A stretch of 64,000 nucleotides of DNA from an uncultured Candidatus Saccharibacteria bacterium (GCA_947166295.1 CAMVDR010000001.1:61771-125770); one strand, 5' to 3'; counted from the stretch's first letter, positions 28,374-37,941 are shown. Translations and numbers: made by a program. The notes: generated from the sequence alone by a model not told the origin.

Positions 28374-28745
28374 TTAATCCAGCTCGGGCGGGGGTATGAG
28401 CCCCAGCTTGTGAAGACGGTGCTTCCAGATTTTTTTGGCGATGATGGCCGTGAAAGATACGAGAGCACCTGCTATTGTTATTGTACCGACACCGATAAGA
28501 AAGATAGACGTGATGAGCGATTGGTCAGATAGGACGTATGCGAGCGTGAGATACATAGTAGCAATAGCGGCGATACAGGTGACCGTAAAAGAAATACTAG
28601 TGATTCTTTTATATATCTGTGCTTTTTGAGGCATCTCGGCCTTGGCGGTCTCCTTCTTGGCTTCATTAGCCTTGTATCCGGCTAAATAAGCATTTCGGCC
28701 TCTTGCGATGGAGTCTGTATTGCGGGTAGAAGTCGTTGTTTTCAT
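28374..28745 (-). CDS. Cassette-encoded hypothetical membrane protein
   Basis: Own promoter TTGACT-N17-TATAAT (28844-28872), RBS AAAAGGAG, terminator ATTCTCCGGT..ACCGGAGAAT (~28337-28363). Confidence 0.6.
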   Translation of the reverse strand: MKTTTSTRNTDSIARGRNAYLAGYKANEAKKETAKAEMPQKAQIYKRITSISFTVTCIAAIATMYLTLAYVLSDQSLITSIFLIGVGTITIAGALVSFTAIIAKKIWKHRLHKLGLIPPPELD

Positions 28746-28938
28746 AGTTTTGCTCCTTTTCTGTTTTTTTGTACGCTGCACATAAAATCTTGAGCGGTAG
28801 AGCTGGATTTTAAAGTGCAGGTAAAGAATATACCAATTTTTTTATTATAGCATACTTCGTGTAAAAAGTCAATGTTGAACTTGGCATTTGGGGGGATTGG
28901 TGATAAAATGATAGGGTAATAAGCAGAAAAGGACTATT

Positions 28939-29607
28939 ATGGCTGAATACAAGTTAACTTTAGAAAAACGCGAAGTAACCGGTAAGAAATTGAAAGATTT
29001 GAGAACAAAAGGCTTAATTCCTTCTGTAGTGTATGGCGGGAAGGAACCAGTGCTTTTGGCATCTGAATATGTAGCAACGGAAAAAGTATTAGAGAAAGCA
29101 GGCTATCATTCTCCAATTGATCTAGATATGGCCGGTAAAAAGCATTTGGCGATTGTGAAAAACGTAGCAATTGATCCAGTGTCTCGTAAGATTATGAATG
29201 TGGAATTTCAGGCGATTTCGGCACGGGAAGTAGTGGAAGCTACTACGCCGGTAGTAATTGTGAATTTTGAAGCGAGCGAAGCTTCTAAGACTTATCATTT
29301 TGCTTTGACTCAAGCGATCGAAGAGTTGGACGTAAAGGCAAAACCAGCGGATTTGCCGAAAGAGTTAGAAATTGATGCTTCTAGTATGAAAGAAGTGGAT
29401 GACAAGATTGTGATTTCTGATATTGTACTACCTAAGGGTGTGGAATTGGCAGATAAGGAGTTGGATCCAGAGCAGGTAGTGGCATCGCTATACGATCCGG
29501 CGGCGGAAGCTGAAAAGCGCGAAGCGGAAGCAGAAGAGCCAGCAGTAGAAGCGGCTGACGTGCCAGCGGATAATGGTAAGAAACCTGAAGAATCAGCACA
29601 AGAATAA
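28939..29607 (+). CDS. rplY: 50S ribosomal protein L25/Ctc-form
   Basis: EKREVTGKKLKDLRTKGLIPSVVYGGKEPVLLAS; acidic C-terminus. Confidence 0.92.
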   Translation: MAEYKLTLEKREVTGKKLKDLRTKGLIPSVVYGGKEPVLLASEYVATEKVLEKAGYHSPIDLDMAGKKHLAIVKNVAIDPVSRKIMNVEFQAISAREVVEATTPVVIVNFEASEASKTYHFALTQAIEELDVKAKPADLPKELEIDASSMKEVDDKIVISDIVLPKGVELADKELDPEQVVASLYDPAAEAEKREAEAEEPAVEAADVPADNGKKPEESAQE

Positions 29608-29624
29608 ATTAAAAAATAACCCCA

Positions 29625-31475
29625 CTAGGGGTTATTTTTTAAGGCTTCTGTGTTGGCGATCAATCTATCTAGGAAGGCTTGGCGGGCGGCATCTGCATTT
29701 TCATTGTTGCCTTTCCAGGCGTAGAGAGCGGGATCTTGCAAAGCACGAGCAAAAGAAAATGTAACAGGCCAAGGGAAGGGACCGTTTTTCTCTACTTCGG
29801 CGAGATTGTTGGTGGCCTGTTCGACAGTTTGGCCGCCAGATAGGAATACTATGCCGGCGAGTTCGGCTGGAATATGATTTTTGAGAACCTCAGCAGTTTT
29901 TGCTCCGACTTCTTCTGGGGTGGATGGGGTTTCGTAGTTTTTGCCGGCGAGAACCATATTGACCTTTAGAATGCAAGCGCGTAGGTTTACCCCGAAATCG
30001 GCGAGCTTTTTAAATAGTTCGTCTAGGATTTTGCCGGTGATTTCGGCATTTTGGTCTATGGAATAATAACCATCGTAGACTACTTCTGGTTCGACAATTG
30101 GCACGAGCCCGGCGGATTGGCATTTTTTGGCGTATTCGGCGAGGATGCGGCAGTTTTCTTCGATGGCATGGGTGGTGGGCGTAAGGATAGCGCCAGTGGT
30201 AGAGAGACGGATTTCGAAAGCGGCGCGCCATTTGGCGAAGCGTAACCCCATCATGTAATATTCTTTGAGGTGTTCGTCCAAGCCATTTAGGCCTTTGGTG
30301 TAAGTTTCTAGGGAATTGTCGAATTTGGCGAGACCTTGGTCTACTTTGATACCGGGGATAATGCGGCGACTAATGAGAAAATCTACGTAATTTTGACCAT
30401 TATCGGCGAGCTGGCGAGCGGTTTCGTCGAAGAGAATAATACCGTTAACGTATTTTTCTAAATCTTTGGTAGTGAAGAAAATATTGCGGTAATCGCGGCG
30501 GTTTTCGTAGGTGTCGGGGATGTCTAGTTGGCTGAATTTCTTTTTGATGGAGCCACCAGATTCGTCAGCAGCTAAAATACCTTTTGGTTTTAATACTAGA
30601 TTGGCGGCGATAAGTTCTAAATTTTCTTTGGGTGAAGTATTTTCGGCGATTTCTTGCAGTTCGGCAAGGGGTAAGACAGCGTTAAGCTTGGAATTCTCGA
30701 TATTGATGCGGGCCAACGTCAGGCTATCTTCTACGGAATTGCCGAGGATGAAACCACCTAAAATAGTGGCAGCAGCAATAGAATAAACTGAAAGATGAGT
30801 AAGAATATCTATGCGGTCTACCGAGATGGTTTCGGAGAGATTTTGGTAGGAAAGAGTGGTTTCAGAGATATGGACGAGCTTTTCGGGGTTGATTTCATCT
30901 AAAGAGAGCACGTTTTTTTCTTCCGATTTTTCTTTGTTTTTTTCTAAAAAGATTAAATCGGCGCGAGGGATGAGATCGTTTAGATTAGGGTTTTCGAAAT
31001 TGCGAATATAGAGAACGAGTTTGGTATTTTGCGAAATATCCAGGTACGCGTGAATTTTGGCGGCGGCATCGGCGGTGAGTTCGGCAGAGCGGTCTACGTA
31101 GAGGTAATCTACTGGTTTGGCGGGTGGAGCAAAATCGGTGGTTTTGTATTTACTGGGTACAAAATAGCTGGTTTTGCCATTGGCAATAAGGATGTAGCGA
31201 TAAGTTTCGGCTGGGTCGGTGGAGGTGAATTCGTTGTTTTCTAGGCGGAGGTCGGAACCAGAAATAGTGGTAGGCAAGCCCATTTTTTGTAGGACTTCCA
31301 TGGAGATGGCGGCGCCACCGAGGCTGGAATTGCGATTGAAAAAGTGATGCTCACTAGTATTGAAACTGATATCTAGCCACTGGGTGTGGTTGCGATCGGT
31401 TTCTAGGTGCTCGCTGCGACTGTCTATATTGAGATAGACATCCTTCAAGGCATTTCCCACCACTAAAATATTCAT
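29625..31475 (-). CDS. PfkB-like (degenerate) domain fused to class I fructose-bisphosphate aldolase
   Basis: N-terminal MNILVVGNALKDVYLNID...SLGGAAISMEVLQKMGL; C-terminal GILAADESGGSIKKKF, VPIVEPEV, GIVFLSGGQT, WPVTFSFARALQDPAL. Confidence 0.85.
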   Translation of the reverse strand: MNILVVGNALKDVYLNIDSRSEHLETDRNHTQWLDISFNTSEHHFFNRNSSLGGAAISMEVLQKMGLPTTISGSDLRLENNEFTSTDPAETYRYILIANGKTSYFVPSKYKTTDFAPPAKPVDYLYVDRSAELTADAAAKIHAYLDISQNTKLVLYIRNFENPNLNDLIPRADLIFLEKNKEKSEEKNVLSLDEINPEKLVHISETTLSYQNLSETISVDRIDILTHLSVYSIAAATILGGFILGNSVEDSLTLARINIENSKLNAVLPLAELQEIAENTSPKENLELIAANLVLKPKGILAADESGGSIKKKFSQLDIPDTYENRRDYRNIFFTTKDLEKYVNGIILFDETARQLADNGQNYVDFLISRRIIPGIKVDQGLAKFDNSLETYTKGLNGLDEHLKEYYMMGLRFAKWRAAFEIRLSTTGAILTPTTHAIEENCRILAEYAKKCQSAGLVPIVEPEVVYDGYYSIDQNAEITGKILDELFKKLADFGVNLRACILKVNMVLAGKNYETPSTPEEVGAKTAEVLKNHIPAELAGIVFLSGGQTVEQATNNLAEVEKNGPFPWPVTFSFARALQDPALYAWKGNNENADAARQAFLDRLIANTEALKNNP

Positions 31476-31606
31476 AAGTGTATTATAACATAGATTGTAG
31501 AAATAAAAACCGCCCATTGAACCGAGTTCGCGGGGCGGTACCTGACGGGTTAGACAATTTTTGACTTGACTTTTACAGTCTGATGAATTAGAATCTATTT
31601 AAGGTT

Positions 31607-31690
31607 TTATGAAACTCGCTTCCTTCTTCTGGGAGCGATTTTCAATTTTGCTGTTACGTGTAACCGTCCCAGAATGATTGAAAACGTCAT
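31607..31690 (-). CDS. 27-aa basic microprotein MTFSIILGRLHVTAKLKIAPRRRKRVS
   Basis: Promoter TTGCAT-N17-TACAAT (31768-31796), RBS AAAGGAGAAGG, terminator ACCGCCC..GGGCGGTTTTT downstream (~31506-31541); absent from the ORF track. Confidence 0.45.
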   Translation of the reverse strand: MTFSIILGRLHVTAKLKIAPRRRKRVS

Positions 31691-31913
31691 CAAGAAACCT
31701 TCTCCTTTCTACCGTCAGATTATTAAGGTAAATTCTACTCCTTTCTCGCCAAAGATTGTCTAAAATAATTGTAGTATAACTGGGGTGGAAATGCAATAAG
31801 TATTGGAGTTCTCAAACTGTATTTTTTATAGCGGTTTCGTAGTACGCAAAAGGCACAATAATCTCAAAACCAACCTTTTGTTTGCGTTTACGTTGCACGC
31901 CGGGTGGCAATGA

Positions 31914-32076
31914 CTTCAAAACTTCCTTTTCCTTAACGATAAAATTACGCCAAGATAAAAATTACAACATTAGGCAGATTTTCGTTCGCGAAGACAAGCT
32001 CTACTCACGAAAATTGTAATGTTGTAATTTTTATATGGGTAATTTTATATGCTAAAGGAATAAGAAAGTTTTGAAG
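31914..32076. repeat. ~163-bp imperfect palindrome
   Basis: CTTCAAAACTT/AAGTTTTGAAG ends; ATAAAATTAC, ATAAAAATTACAACATTA and ATTTTCGT arms pair in order. Confidence 0.8.
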
Positions 32077-32111
32077 TTTGGGAGACTTAGGTTTAGGTGA
32101 CTTGCTAAGGC

Positions 32112-33596
32112 TTAACGCATTATACACCGCACGGAACGCCCGCTCATTCTGCCGTTATCAGTATAAGATGGACTAGCCGTATTACTTTTAAAATACATAT
32201 CATAAGTACTTGAACTTGATTTAACCGTACTAGATAAGTAATGTCCGAAACCAGCTCCAAAATTAGCGCCCCAAACATCACCGGATCTTATAAACCATAG
32301 CGGTTCGTCGATTAAGCCGGTATCTGTATTATTTAAATTATTGTTATATAAATAATTTAACCTTGCAAACTCATTAGTAGAACCAGATTCTGTTTCGGAT
32401 TGACTGGATATAGTAGGTAGCCTCCAACCTTTAGGGCAGATAGAGTTCTTGGGATTTTTAGATATATCATTTAGTGTATCTTGTTTTAATGAGGACGAAT
32501 TATTGCTAGCTATAGCCGCCGTCCAGTTATAATAATTACCCAGCGATGCGTGACCTGTTTCTGTGCTATCTGTTTTACTCGCAGAATATGGATTATTATT
32601 ATCGTTGCTCCAACCAGTTACAGTGGTATTCTGGAAGTCTATAGTTTTTCTTTCTGGTGTCCAGGTAGTAATACCAGTATTTGGATTATAATTATACCCA
32701 TCTACATAAGCATCAGTTAGAGAGTGGTCTGTTAAGTCTGTATCTTTAGAAGTAAGTGGTTTAGCAGGATCTAGGTCTAAGTCTAGATTTTGGGTCATCC
32801 AGATATTGCCATCTTTTAGTTTGGTGACCCAGTACTTTTTACCATCTCTTGTATCTATAGCCTGTACACTTTCTTCCATAGCAATATTGTTCTTCCATTT
32901 ATCTACTTCTTGCATATAGTATGGTGGTTTTTCGTATGAGGGGTGAGTTAGTAAATATTTCACTTGTCCATTGTATGTACCAGCATGTTGGTTAGAAGTA
33001 GTGTAGATGGCATAGGTAGTAGTAAAGGATGAGCCTTCGTCCATATCGGTAGTACCAGAAGGCCTAGAAGCTACTCTAGTCCAGTATTGTGGTACTAAAC
33101 CATAAGTATTGTCATAAGCTGGTTCTATAACTGCTGGAGTAGGAGAAGGATCATCTGGTATATTATTTAACTTCATAGCCCAATTAGAGATTAATCCACT
33201 GGTCGCTAATCCTGTGTCTATACTGTATTCAGGATGTTCTGCGTTAATGAGTTTAGTATTGCCATCTTCGTTGTTGCTATAGCCAGCAGCATATACACTA
33301 TACCCATTACCATCATTACATAGTGTAGTAATGGTAGTCTTACCTACATCACTATGATAAGTACCATTAGTAATCTCTTTAGTATGTGCACTATCTACTA
33401 CACTAGATAATGTACAAGAAACAGAAAGAGAGAACTGTATTTGATCTATACCAGAATTAGAGCCTGTAGCAGAAGAGCGGAGGGAAGACAAAATAATGGC
33501 AGAGATAATAATTAATGGGATACTAATCAAAAGAATGTTGCGGAAGAAATAGTAGAAGAAAACTGTATAATTTTCTGTTTTGTTATTATGGCTCAT
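32112..33596 (-). CDS. FISUMP-domain surface protein (paralogue 2)
   Basis: Colinear similarity to 6415..7947: SCTLSSVVDSAH, TTITTLCNDGNGYSVYA, VQAIDTRDGKKYWVTKLKDGNIWMTQNLDLD, ICPKGWRLPT. Confidence 0.78.
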   Translation of the reverse strand: MSHNNKTENYTVFFYYFFRNILLISIPLIIISAIILSSLRSSATGSNSGIDQIQFSLSVSCTLSSVVDSAHTKEITNGTYHSDVGKTTITTLCNDGNGYSVYAAGYSNNEDGNTKLINAEHPEYSIDTGLATSGLISNWAMKLNNIPDDPSPTPAVIEPAYDNTYGLVPQYWTRVASRPSGTTDMDEGSSFTTTYAIYTTSNQHAGTYNGQVKYLLTHPSYEKPPYYMQEVDKWKNNIAMEESVQAIDTRDGKKYWVTKLKDGNIWMTQNLDLDLDPAKPLTSKDTDLTDHSLTDAYVDGYNYNPNTGITTWTPERKTIDFQNTTVTGWSNDNNNPYSASKTDSTETGHASLGNYYNWTAAIASNNSSSLKQDTLNDISKNPKNSICPKGWRLPTISSQSETESGSTNEFARLNYLYNNNLNNTDTGLIDEPLWFIRSGDVWGANFGAGFGHYLSSTVKSSSSTYDMYFKSNTASPSYTDNGRMSGRSVRCIMR

Positions 33597-33627
33597 ATAT
33601 GTATTACCCTGTTTAATTATTTGGTCT

Positions 33628-33830
33628 TTGTGATGCCATTTTGTGTAAACGGGGTAGTATTACAAAAATGGCACCGCAAGGGTGTCATAAGCTATATTTC
33701 GCGTCAGAGTTACCTCTTTGAATCGAAACGGCTTTCTTGCGATGCCACTTATTGATTCAAAATGATAACTTTTGATACGAAAATGTCTGACGCATTTTCT
33801 GAATATAACTTATGACACTTTCATTATACC
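33628..33830 (-). ncRNA. Structured 5' leader RNA of FISUMP gene 2
   Basis: TATAAT then stem GTGTCATAAG/CTTATGACAC (33809-33818/33682-33691), GCGTCAGA/TCTGACGC; CTTGCGATGCCA, TGGCACCGCAAG, TTGTGATGCCA segments as in leader 1. Confidence 0.6.
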
Positions 33831-33885
33831 ACACAAAAAAGATTAGCAACTAGGAAATTGCTAATCTTTAGTTGGCGAGAAGAAA

Positions 33886-34650
33886 TTAGAGTACGCCAAG
33901 AATGCCGCGGAGGGAGTAGGCGGTGTCTTCGTGACTGCGGACTGTGATGGTGTCGATACCCATTTGTACTACTGGGTAATCATTGCCGCCAGGCTGAGTC
34001 ATGTCGCCAAAGTAGAGAATATCTTCTTTTTTGACATTTAATTCTTCTAGTAAATGAGTCATGCCAAAGACTTTGTTCATGCCCGGAGTGATGGCATTAA
34101 TAGAGGTAGTGCCACCGATTTCGTATTCAAATTCCGGGGCGAGCTCGCGACAACGGGCGCAGATAGCTTCACGTTTTTTGCAATCTGGATCCCAGGCGTA
34201 TTTTTCTTCGGTGCCGGCTTTTTGGCCGAGAGCCGAGAAAGTGACTTGGGAAAGACGGTTTTCGATGATTTCGTCACCAGGCTGGAGCTTGTCTTCTTCC
34301 CAGTAGCCGAGCTCGGTAGCGGCAGTTTTGATAGTTTCGGTAATTTTGGTAACTTGTTCCTCTGCAAGTGGATAATTATATACTTGAATCCAATCGTTTT
34401 TGGCGGTGTCGTAACGATAATATTGCGTTCCTTGGGCCACAAACAAGTGTAGGTGCGATAATTGCTCCGGAGTAGGGTGGGGGAGCCGGTCTACAATTTG
34501 AATAAGGAATTGGTCGAATTTTTGGCCCGAAATGGGGCAAATTTCGAAATGATCGAGGCAACTAACCAATAAATCGGCGATGTCGTCGGTGATTGGGGTT
34601 TTGGCCACGTTTAATGTTTGATCTATGTCAAATGCAAGTACTTTTTTCAT
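33886..34650 (-). CDS. HAD-superfamily (type IIB-like) phosphatase
   Basis: MKKVLAFDIDQTLNVAKTPI ... ILYFGDMTQPGGNDYPV. Confidence 0.8.
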   Translation of the reverse strand: MKKVLAFDIDQTLNVAKTPITDDIADLLVSCLDHFEICPISGQKFDQFLIQIVDRLPHPTPEQLSHLHLFVAQGTQYYRYDTAKNDWIQVYNYPLAEEQVTKITETIKTAATELGYWEEDKLQPGDEIIENRLSQVTFSALGQKAGTEEKYAWDPDCKKREAICARCRELAPEFEYEIGGTTSINAITPGMNKVFGMTHLLEELNVKKEDILYFGDMTQPGGNDYPVVQMGIDTITVRSHEDTAYSLRGILGVL

Positions 34651-34701
34651 AATACTTTGATTGTATCATATGTGCAATAATATATGTGCTATAATAAGCT
34701 T

Positions 34702-35466
34702 ATGAAAACTTATATCGTGGGCAACTGGAAGCTGAATTTCACGGTGGGGGAAGCTTCAATTTATCTTCATAAACTTTTAAAGGCTATGCCAAATTACAGA
34801 GATATAGATGTAATAGTGGCACCATCTACGATTGCTTTGCAACCGCTGTCTTTGCAAGTAGATAGGCATAAGATAAAGTTGGCTGCGCAAAATGGATTTT
34901 ATCGGGATTACGGGGCTTTTACGGGGGAAACGTCGTTCTCGCAGCTTCGCGGCATTGTGGATTATGCGATTATTGGACATTCTGAGCGGCGGTATATTTT
35001 TAGGGAAGATGATAAGATGGTGATGAGGAAGGTGGCTGCGGCGATACGAAATAAAATTACCCCGATATTATGTATAGGCGAAACAGAGAGTGAGCGGACG
35101 TTTGGTGAAACGGCGGACGTGATTCGCGATCAACTAAGCGGTGGATTGTCAGAGGTGGGTGATGATGATATAGATAAGGTGATCATAGCCTATGAGCCAG
35201 TGTGGGCGATTTCGTCTGCAAAATCGGCTAAATTGGCTACACCAGACGAAGTGGCAGATGCGGTAGCGCTAATTCGTAAAACTTTGAAAGACTTATATGG
35301 TAAAGCGGGGGAGAACGTGCCAGTGTTGTTTGGTGGAAGCGTGAATCCTTCTAATGCGGGGGCATATTTAACTGTGCCAGGGGTAAATGGCTTGCTGGTG
35401 GGCGGGTCTTCCTTGATTCTGAGTGAATTCGTTGATATAATTGAGACAGCTAAAAGAGTAAGGTAA
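34702..35466 (+). CDS. tpiA: Triosephosphate isomerase
   Basis: KTYIVGNWKLNF, IIGHSERR, PILCIGET, IIAYEPVWAI, FGGSVNPSNA. Confidence 0.97.
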   Translation: MKTYIVGNWKLNFTVGEASIYLHKLLKAMPNYRDIDVIVAPSTIALQPLSLQVDRHKIKLAAQNGFYRDYGAFTGETSFSQLRGIVDYAIIGHSERRYIFREDDKMVMRKVAAAIRNKITPILCIGETESERTFGETADVIRDQLSGGLSEVGDDDIDKVIIAYEPVWAISSAKSAKLATPDEVADAVALIRKTLKDLYGKAGENVPVLFGGSVNPSNAGAYLTVPGVNGLLVGGSSLILSEFVDIIETAKRVR

Positions 35467-36128
35467 TGAACAAAAAATACATGGATTTTGTCCCGTCTAA
35501 GCCGGTAGAAAAATCGGCTGGTAGAGTTGTGGCAAAAAAACCTGTAGAAAAAAAAGTGGCTGCGAAGCCGGTGACGAAGAAAACTGTAGCAAAACAGAAG
35601 CCAGTACGGGAAGAAGTGGTCTTGCAAGAAGATGTCTTGTTGGCTGGCGCAGAGACTTTTTCGCTAAAAAAAGAACCGGTTTATGGTGTTGTAGAAGATT
35701 ATCGGCCGAAATTTGTTAAAACAGAGGTAGCGAAGCGGCCTTTGTCGCGCGGGCATTTTGCAAGCAGCAAGAGCGAATTGGCGGAAGCTAAAGCTGTGAA
35801 GGTGGCTGCGAAAAAGATTGAAAAACCAGTTAGGCCTGTGGAAAAACCTGTGGAAAAGTCTGGGGTTATAAAGCCGGCAGAAGATAAAACTAAGATGAAA
35901 GTGCCGAAATCGCCATTTATTAATCAGGCAAAAGTGGCAAAAAGGCCGTTATCTAAAAATATTTACGAACGCACAGTGAAACCGACGGAGGAAGTAGCGA
36001 CTGGTCCGGTGACGATTATTTCTAAGCCAGAGAAAGAAAGTAAAGTTAGTTTAGTGGTGACGATTATAATAACGATTATTCTAGGGGCGGCGGCTGGAAC
36101 TGTGGCGTTTTTGTTATTGCCAAAATAA
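35466..36128 (+). CDS. Lys/Val-rich protein with C-terminal TM helix
   Basis: Low-complexity basic ORF overlapping tpiA by 1 nt. Confidence 0.6.
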   Translation: MNKKYMDFVPSKPVEKSAGRVVAKKPVEKKVAAKPVTKKTVAKQKPVREEVVLQEDVLLAGAETFSLKKEPVYGVVEDYRPKFVKTEVAKRPLSRGHFASSKSELAEAKAVKVAAKKIEKPVRPVEKPVEKSGVIKPAEDKTKMKVPKSPFINQAKVAKRPLSKNIYERTVKPTEEVATGPVTIISKPEKESKVSLVVTIIITIILGAAAGTVAFLLLPK

Positions 36129-36143
36129 TTTACTAGAGGAGTT

Positions 36144-36509
36144 ATGAATAATCCGTTTATTAAATACGTGATGAAAGAAAAAAAAGAGGATATTTTTCAT
36201 TCTTCGGCGTATGGTAAAGCGCAAAATGGTGAAGCGATAGGTGCGGCGTCTGTTGGGGGCTTTAATGAGCGGTTGAAGATAGATAGAAATCGGCAAATAG
36301 TGAAAGGGTATAATGATTCGCGTGTGGTAAATGGCGCATATGCGAATGGTCCGAAGGCGAAAAAATATGTGCCGCCAGAGGAAAAAGGAAAGGAAGGGAT
36401 TGGTGGGGCTGCAAAGATGGCAAGTACAAAATCTGCGCCAAAACCCATGACAACCGCTCCGGTCAGGAGGCCGTTTGTGCCACCGATAAAACCGAATTTT
36501 GGAAAATAA
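36144..36509 (+). CDS. Hypothetical protein
   Basis: RBS AGAGGAG; followed by terminator AGAGCCCGAGAGGGCTTAATTTT. Confidence 0.6.
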   Translation: MNNPFIKYVMKEKKEDIFHSSAYGKAQNGEAIGAASVGGFNERLKIDRNRQIVKGYNDSRVVNGAYANGPKAKKYVPPEEKGKEGIGGAAKMASTKSAPKPMTTAPVRRPFVPPIKPNFGK

Positions 36510-36533
36510 AAAGAGCCCGAGAGGGCTTAATTT

Positions 36534-36714
36534 TGGTGCGGGTAGAGAAGGAGACTTTACTATGTAAAGTCTCTCCACTGGGTGTCGTCTCATTAAATCT
36601 AAAGTAAATTTTAGATTTAATTCGTCTTCTACAGTGGGCGAACTCTATGAGTTCGCTTTTTCTCTCTATACCAGATATAAAAATAAGTCCTGAAGGACTA
36701 ATTTTTATATCTGG
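36534..36714. repeat. Cluster of perfect hairpins bounded by duplicated tRNA-Gly 3' end
   Basis: TGGTGCGGGTAGAGA at 36534-36548 and 36712-36726; hairpins at 36551-36573, 36593-36620, 36638-36656, 36671-36714. Confidence 0.75.
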
Positions 36715-36786
36715 TGCGGGTAGAGAGAATCGAACTCTCATCTCAAGTTTGGAAAACTTGCATACTAACCACTGTACTATACCCGC
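36712..36786 (-). tRNA. tRNA-Gly(UCC)
   Basis: GCGGGTATAGTACAGTGGTTAGTATGCAAGTTTTCCAAACTTGAGATGAGAGTTCGATTCTCTCTACCCGCACCA. Confidence 0.92.
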
Positions 36787-36804
36787 AATTTGCAAACATA
36801 AACC

Positions 36805-36882
36805 TGGGGTGGGATATCGGGATCGAACCGACGACCTTCTGGACCACAATCAGACGCTCTAACCATCTGAGCTAATCCCACC
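36805..36882 (-). tRNA. tRNA-His(GUG) with encoded G-1
   Basis: GGTGGGATTAGCTCAGATGGTTAGAGCGTCTGATTGTGGTCCAGAAGGTCGTCGGTTCGATCCCGATATCCCACCCCA. Confidence 0.92.
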
Positions 36883-36983
36883 AGATAGGTCTATGTTGGG
36901 TATATTATAGCGGCTATTTATGAAAAAATCAAGGGAGAGAACGAGCAAATAATGGATTTTTGGAAGTTTTTATGGTTTATATA

Positions 36984-37012
36984 TTGACAAAAATGAAAGT
37001 GTGTGCTATAAT
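36984..37012 (+). promoter_or_regulatory. Consensus sigma70 promoter
   Basis: TTGACA-N17-TATAAT. Confidence 0.85.
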
Positions 37013-37113
37013 GAGGGTATTGTAGCTTAACAACTAGGTAGGATGAGTTGTAAAAGATACTGTTTTTGTACGAATATTCCAATTTCCAAAAAATATAGAA
37101 AGGATGTGTTTTC

Positions 37114-37626
37114 ATGGGAAAACATAGTCAGAACAACAAGAATAATCAGAACAACTCCAATAACACTACGCGGCAGCCCGTAGCTCCGTTCACGCTGGAT
37201 GATATCAAGGCTTTATTGAAAGACCAAAGTGAAGATCTCAAAAAAGGCTTTGACGGTAAGTTCAGCGAGCATGAAGGTCGGCTTAAGAAGCTGGAGGAGG
37301 CGGTATTCAAGCAGCAGAATGCTGGTGGATCATCCGCCGCAAGCCCTGCTTCTACTACGGCTACTCCTGCATCTGCGGCGCAAACTACGCCGTCTGCTTC
37401 TCCGGCATCTCAGCCGGTAGTACAGGGGGATGCTTCCTGGAAGAATGGTCCGGGATATGCCTATACGTACTGGGACTATGAGGCGGGATGTTGGCAGCTT
37501 AGCTCAGATATCTGGGCGGCTAAGCAGGCCAGCAGCGGCACGTACAGTATTGTATGGGCCTGGTACAAGGACGGTGTTATCGATCACCTCCTCTCCAAGG
37601 AGGAAATCAAGAAGTACACTCCGTAA
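37114..37626 (+). CDS. Cassette-encoded hypothetical protein (170 aa), Asn-rich N-terminus, Ala/Ser-rich linker
   Basis: Own promoter, RBS AGAAAGGA, terminator AACCCGGCTTCACGGCCGGGTTTTT (~37676-37700). Confidence 0.7.
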   Translation: MGKHSQNNKNNQNNSNNTTRQPVAPFTLDDIKALLKDQSEDLKKGFDGKFSEHEGRLKKLEEAVFKQQNAGGSSAASPASTTATPASAAQTTPSASPASQPVVQGDASWKNGPGYAYTYWDYEAGCWQLSSDIWAAKQASSGTYSIVWAWYKDGVIDHLLSKEEIKKYTP

Positions 37627-37749
37627 TTCTGGGCTCGCCCTACCCGAGCCCACGCTACAAGCACCTCTTTTTTTGGAACCCGGCTTCACGGCCGGGTTTT
37701 TCATGTGCGTGATATATTTAGACATAAGCACAAAAAGCTGGTATATATA

Positions 37750-37778
37750 TTGACAAAAAAGCTAAAGTGTGATACAAT
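37750..37778 (+). promoter_or_regulatory. Sigma70 promoter
   Basis: TTGACA-N17-TACAAT. Confidence 0.8.
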
Positions 37779-37941
37779 GTAAGTAGTCTGAGTTTTGGTG
37801 TGTCTAAAGTCAAAACGACGAAGGCCATTAACAACCGAATCATCTCAGATTTCAAATGAAATCTGAATAGCTATATGCGTAAACTCATCCCCAATTAACT
37901 GGGGGCGAGTGCCTCCAGAAATCTTTAAGGAGGTAATATCA

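Noticed and set aside
36463-36862. ORFs 36463..36849(-) and 36647..36862(+)
   Set aside because: They overlap two tRNA genes and the hairpin cluster.
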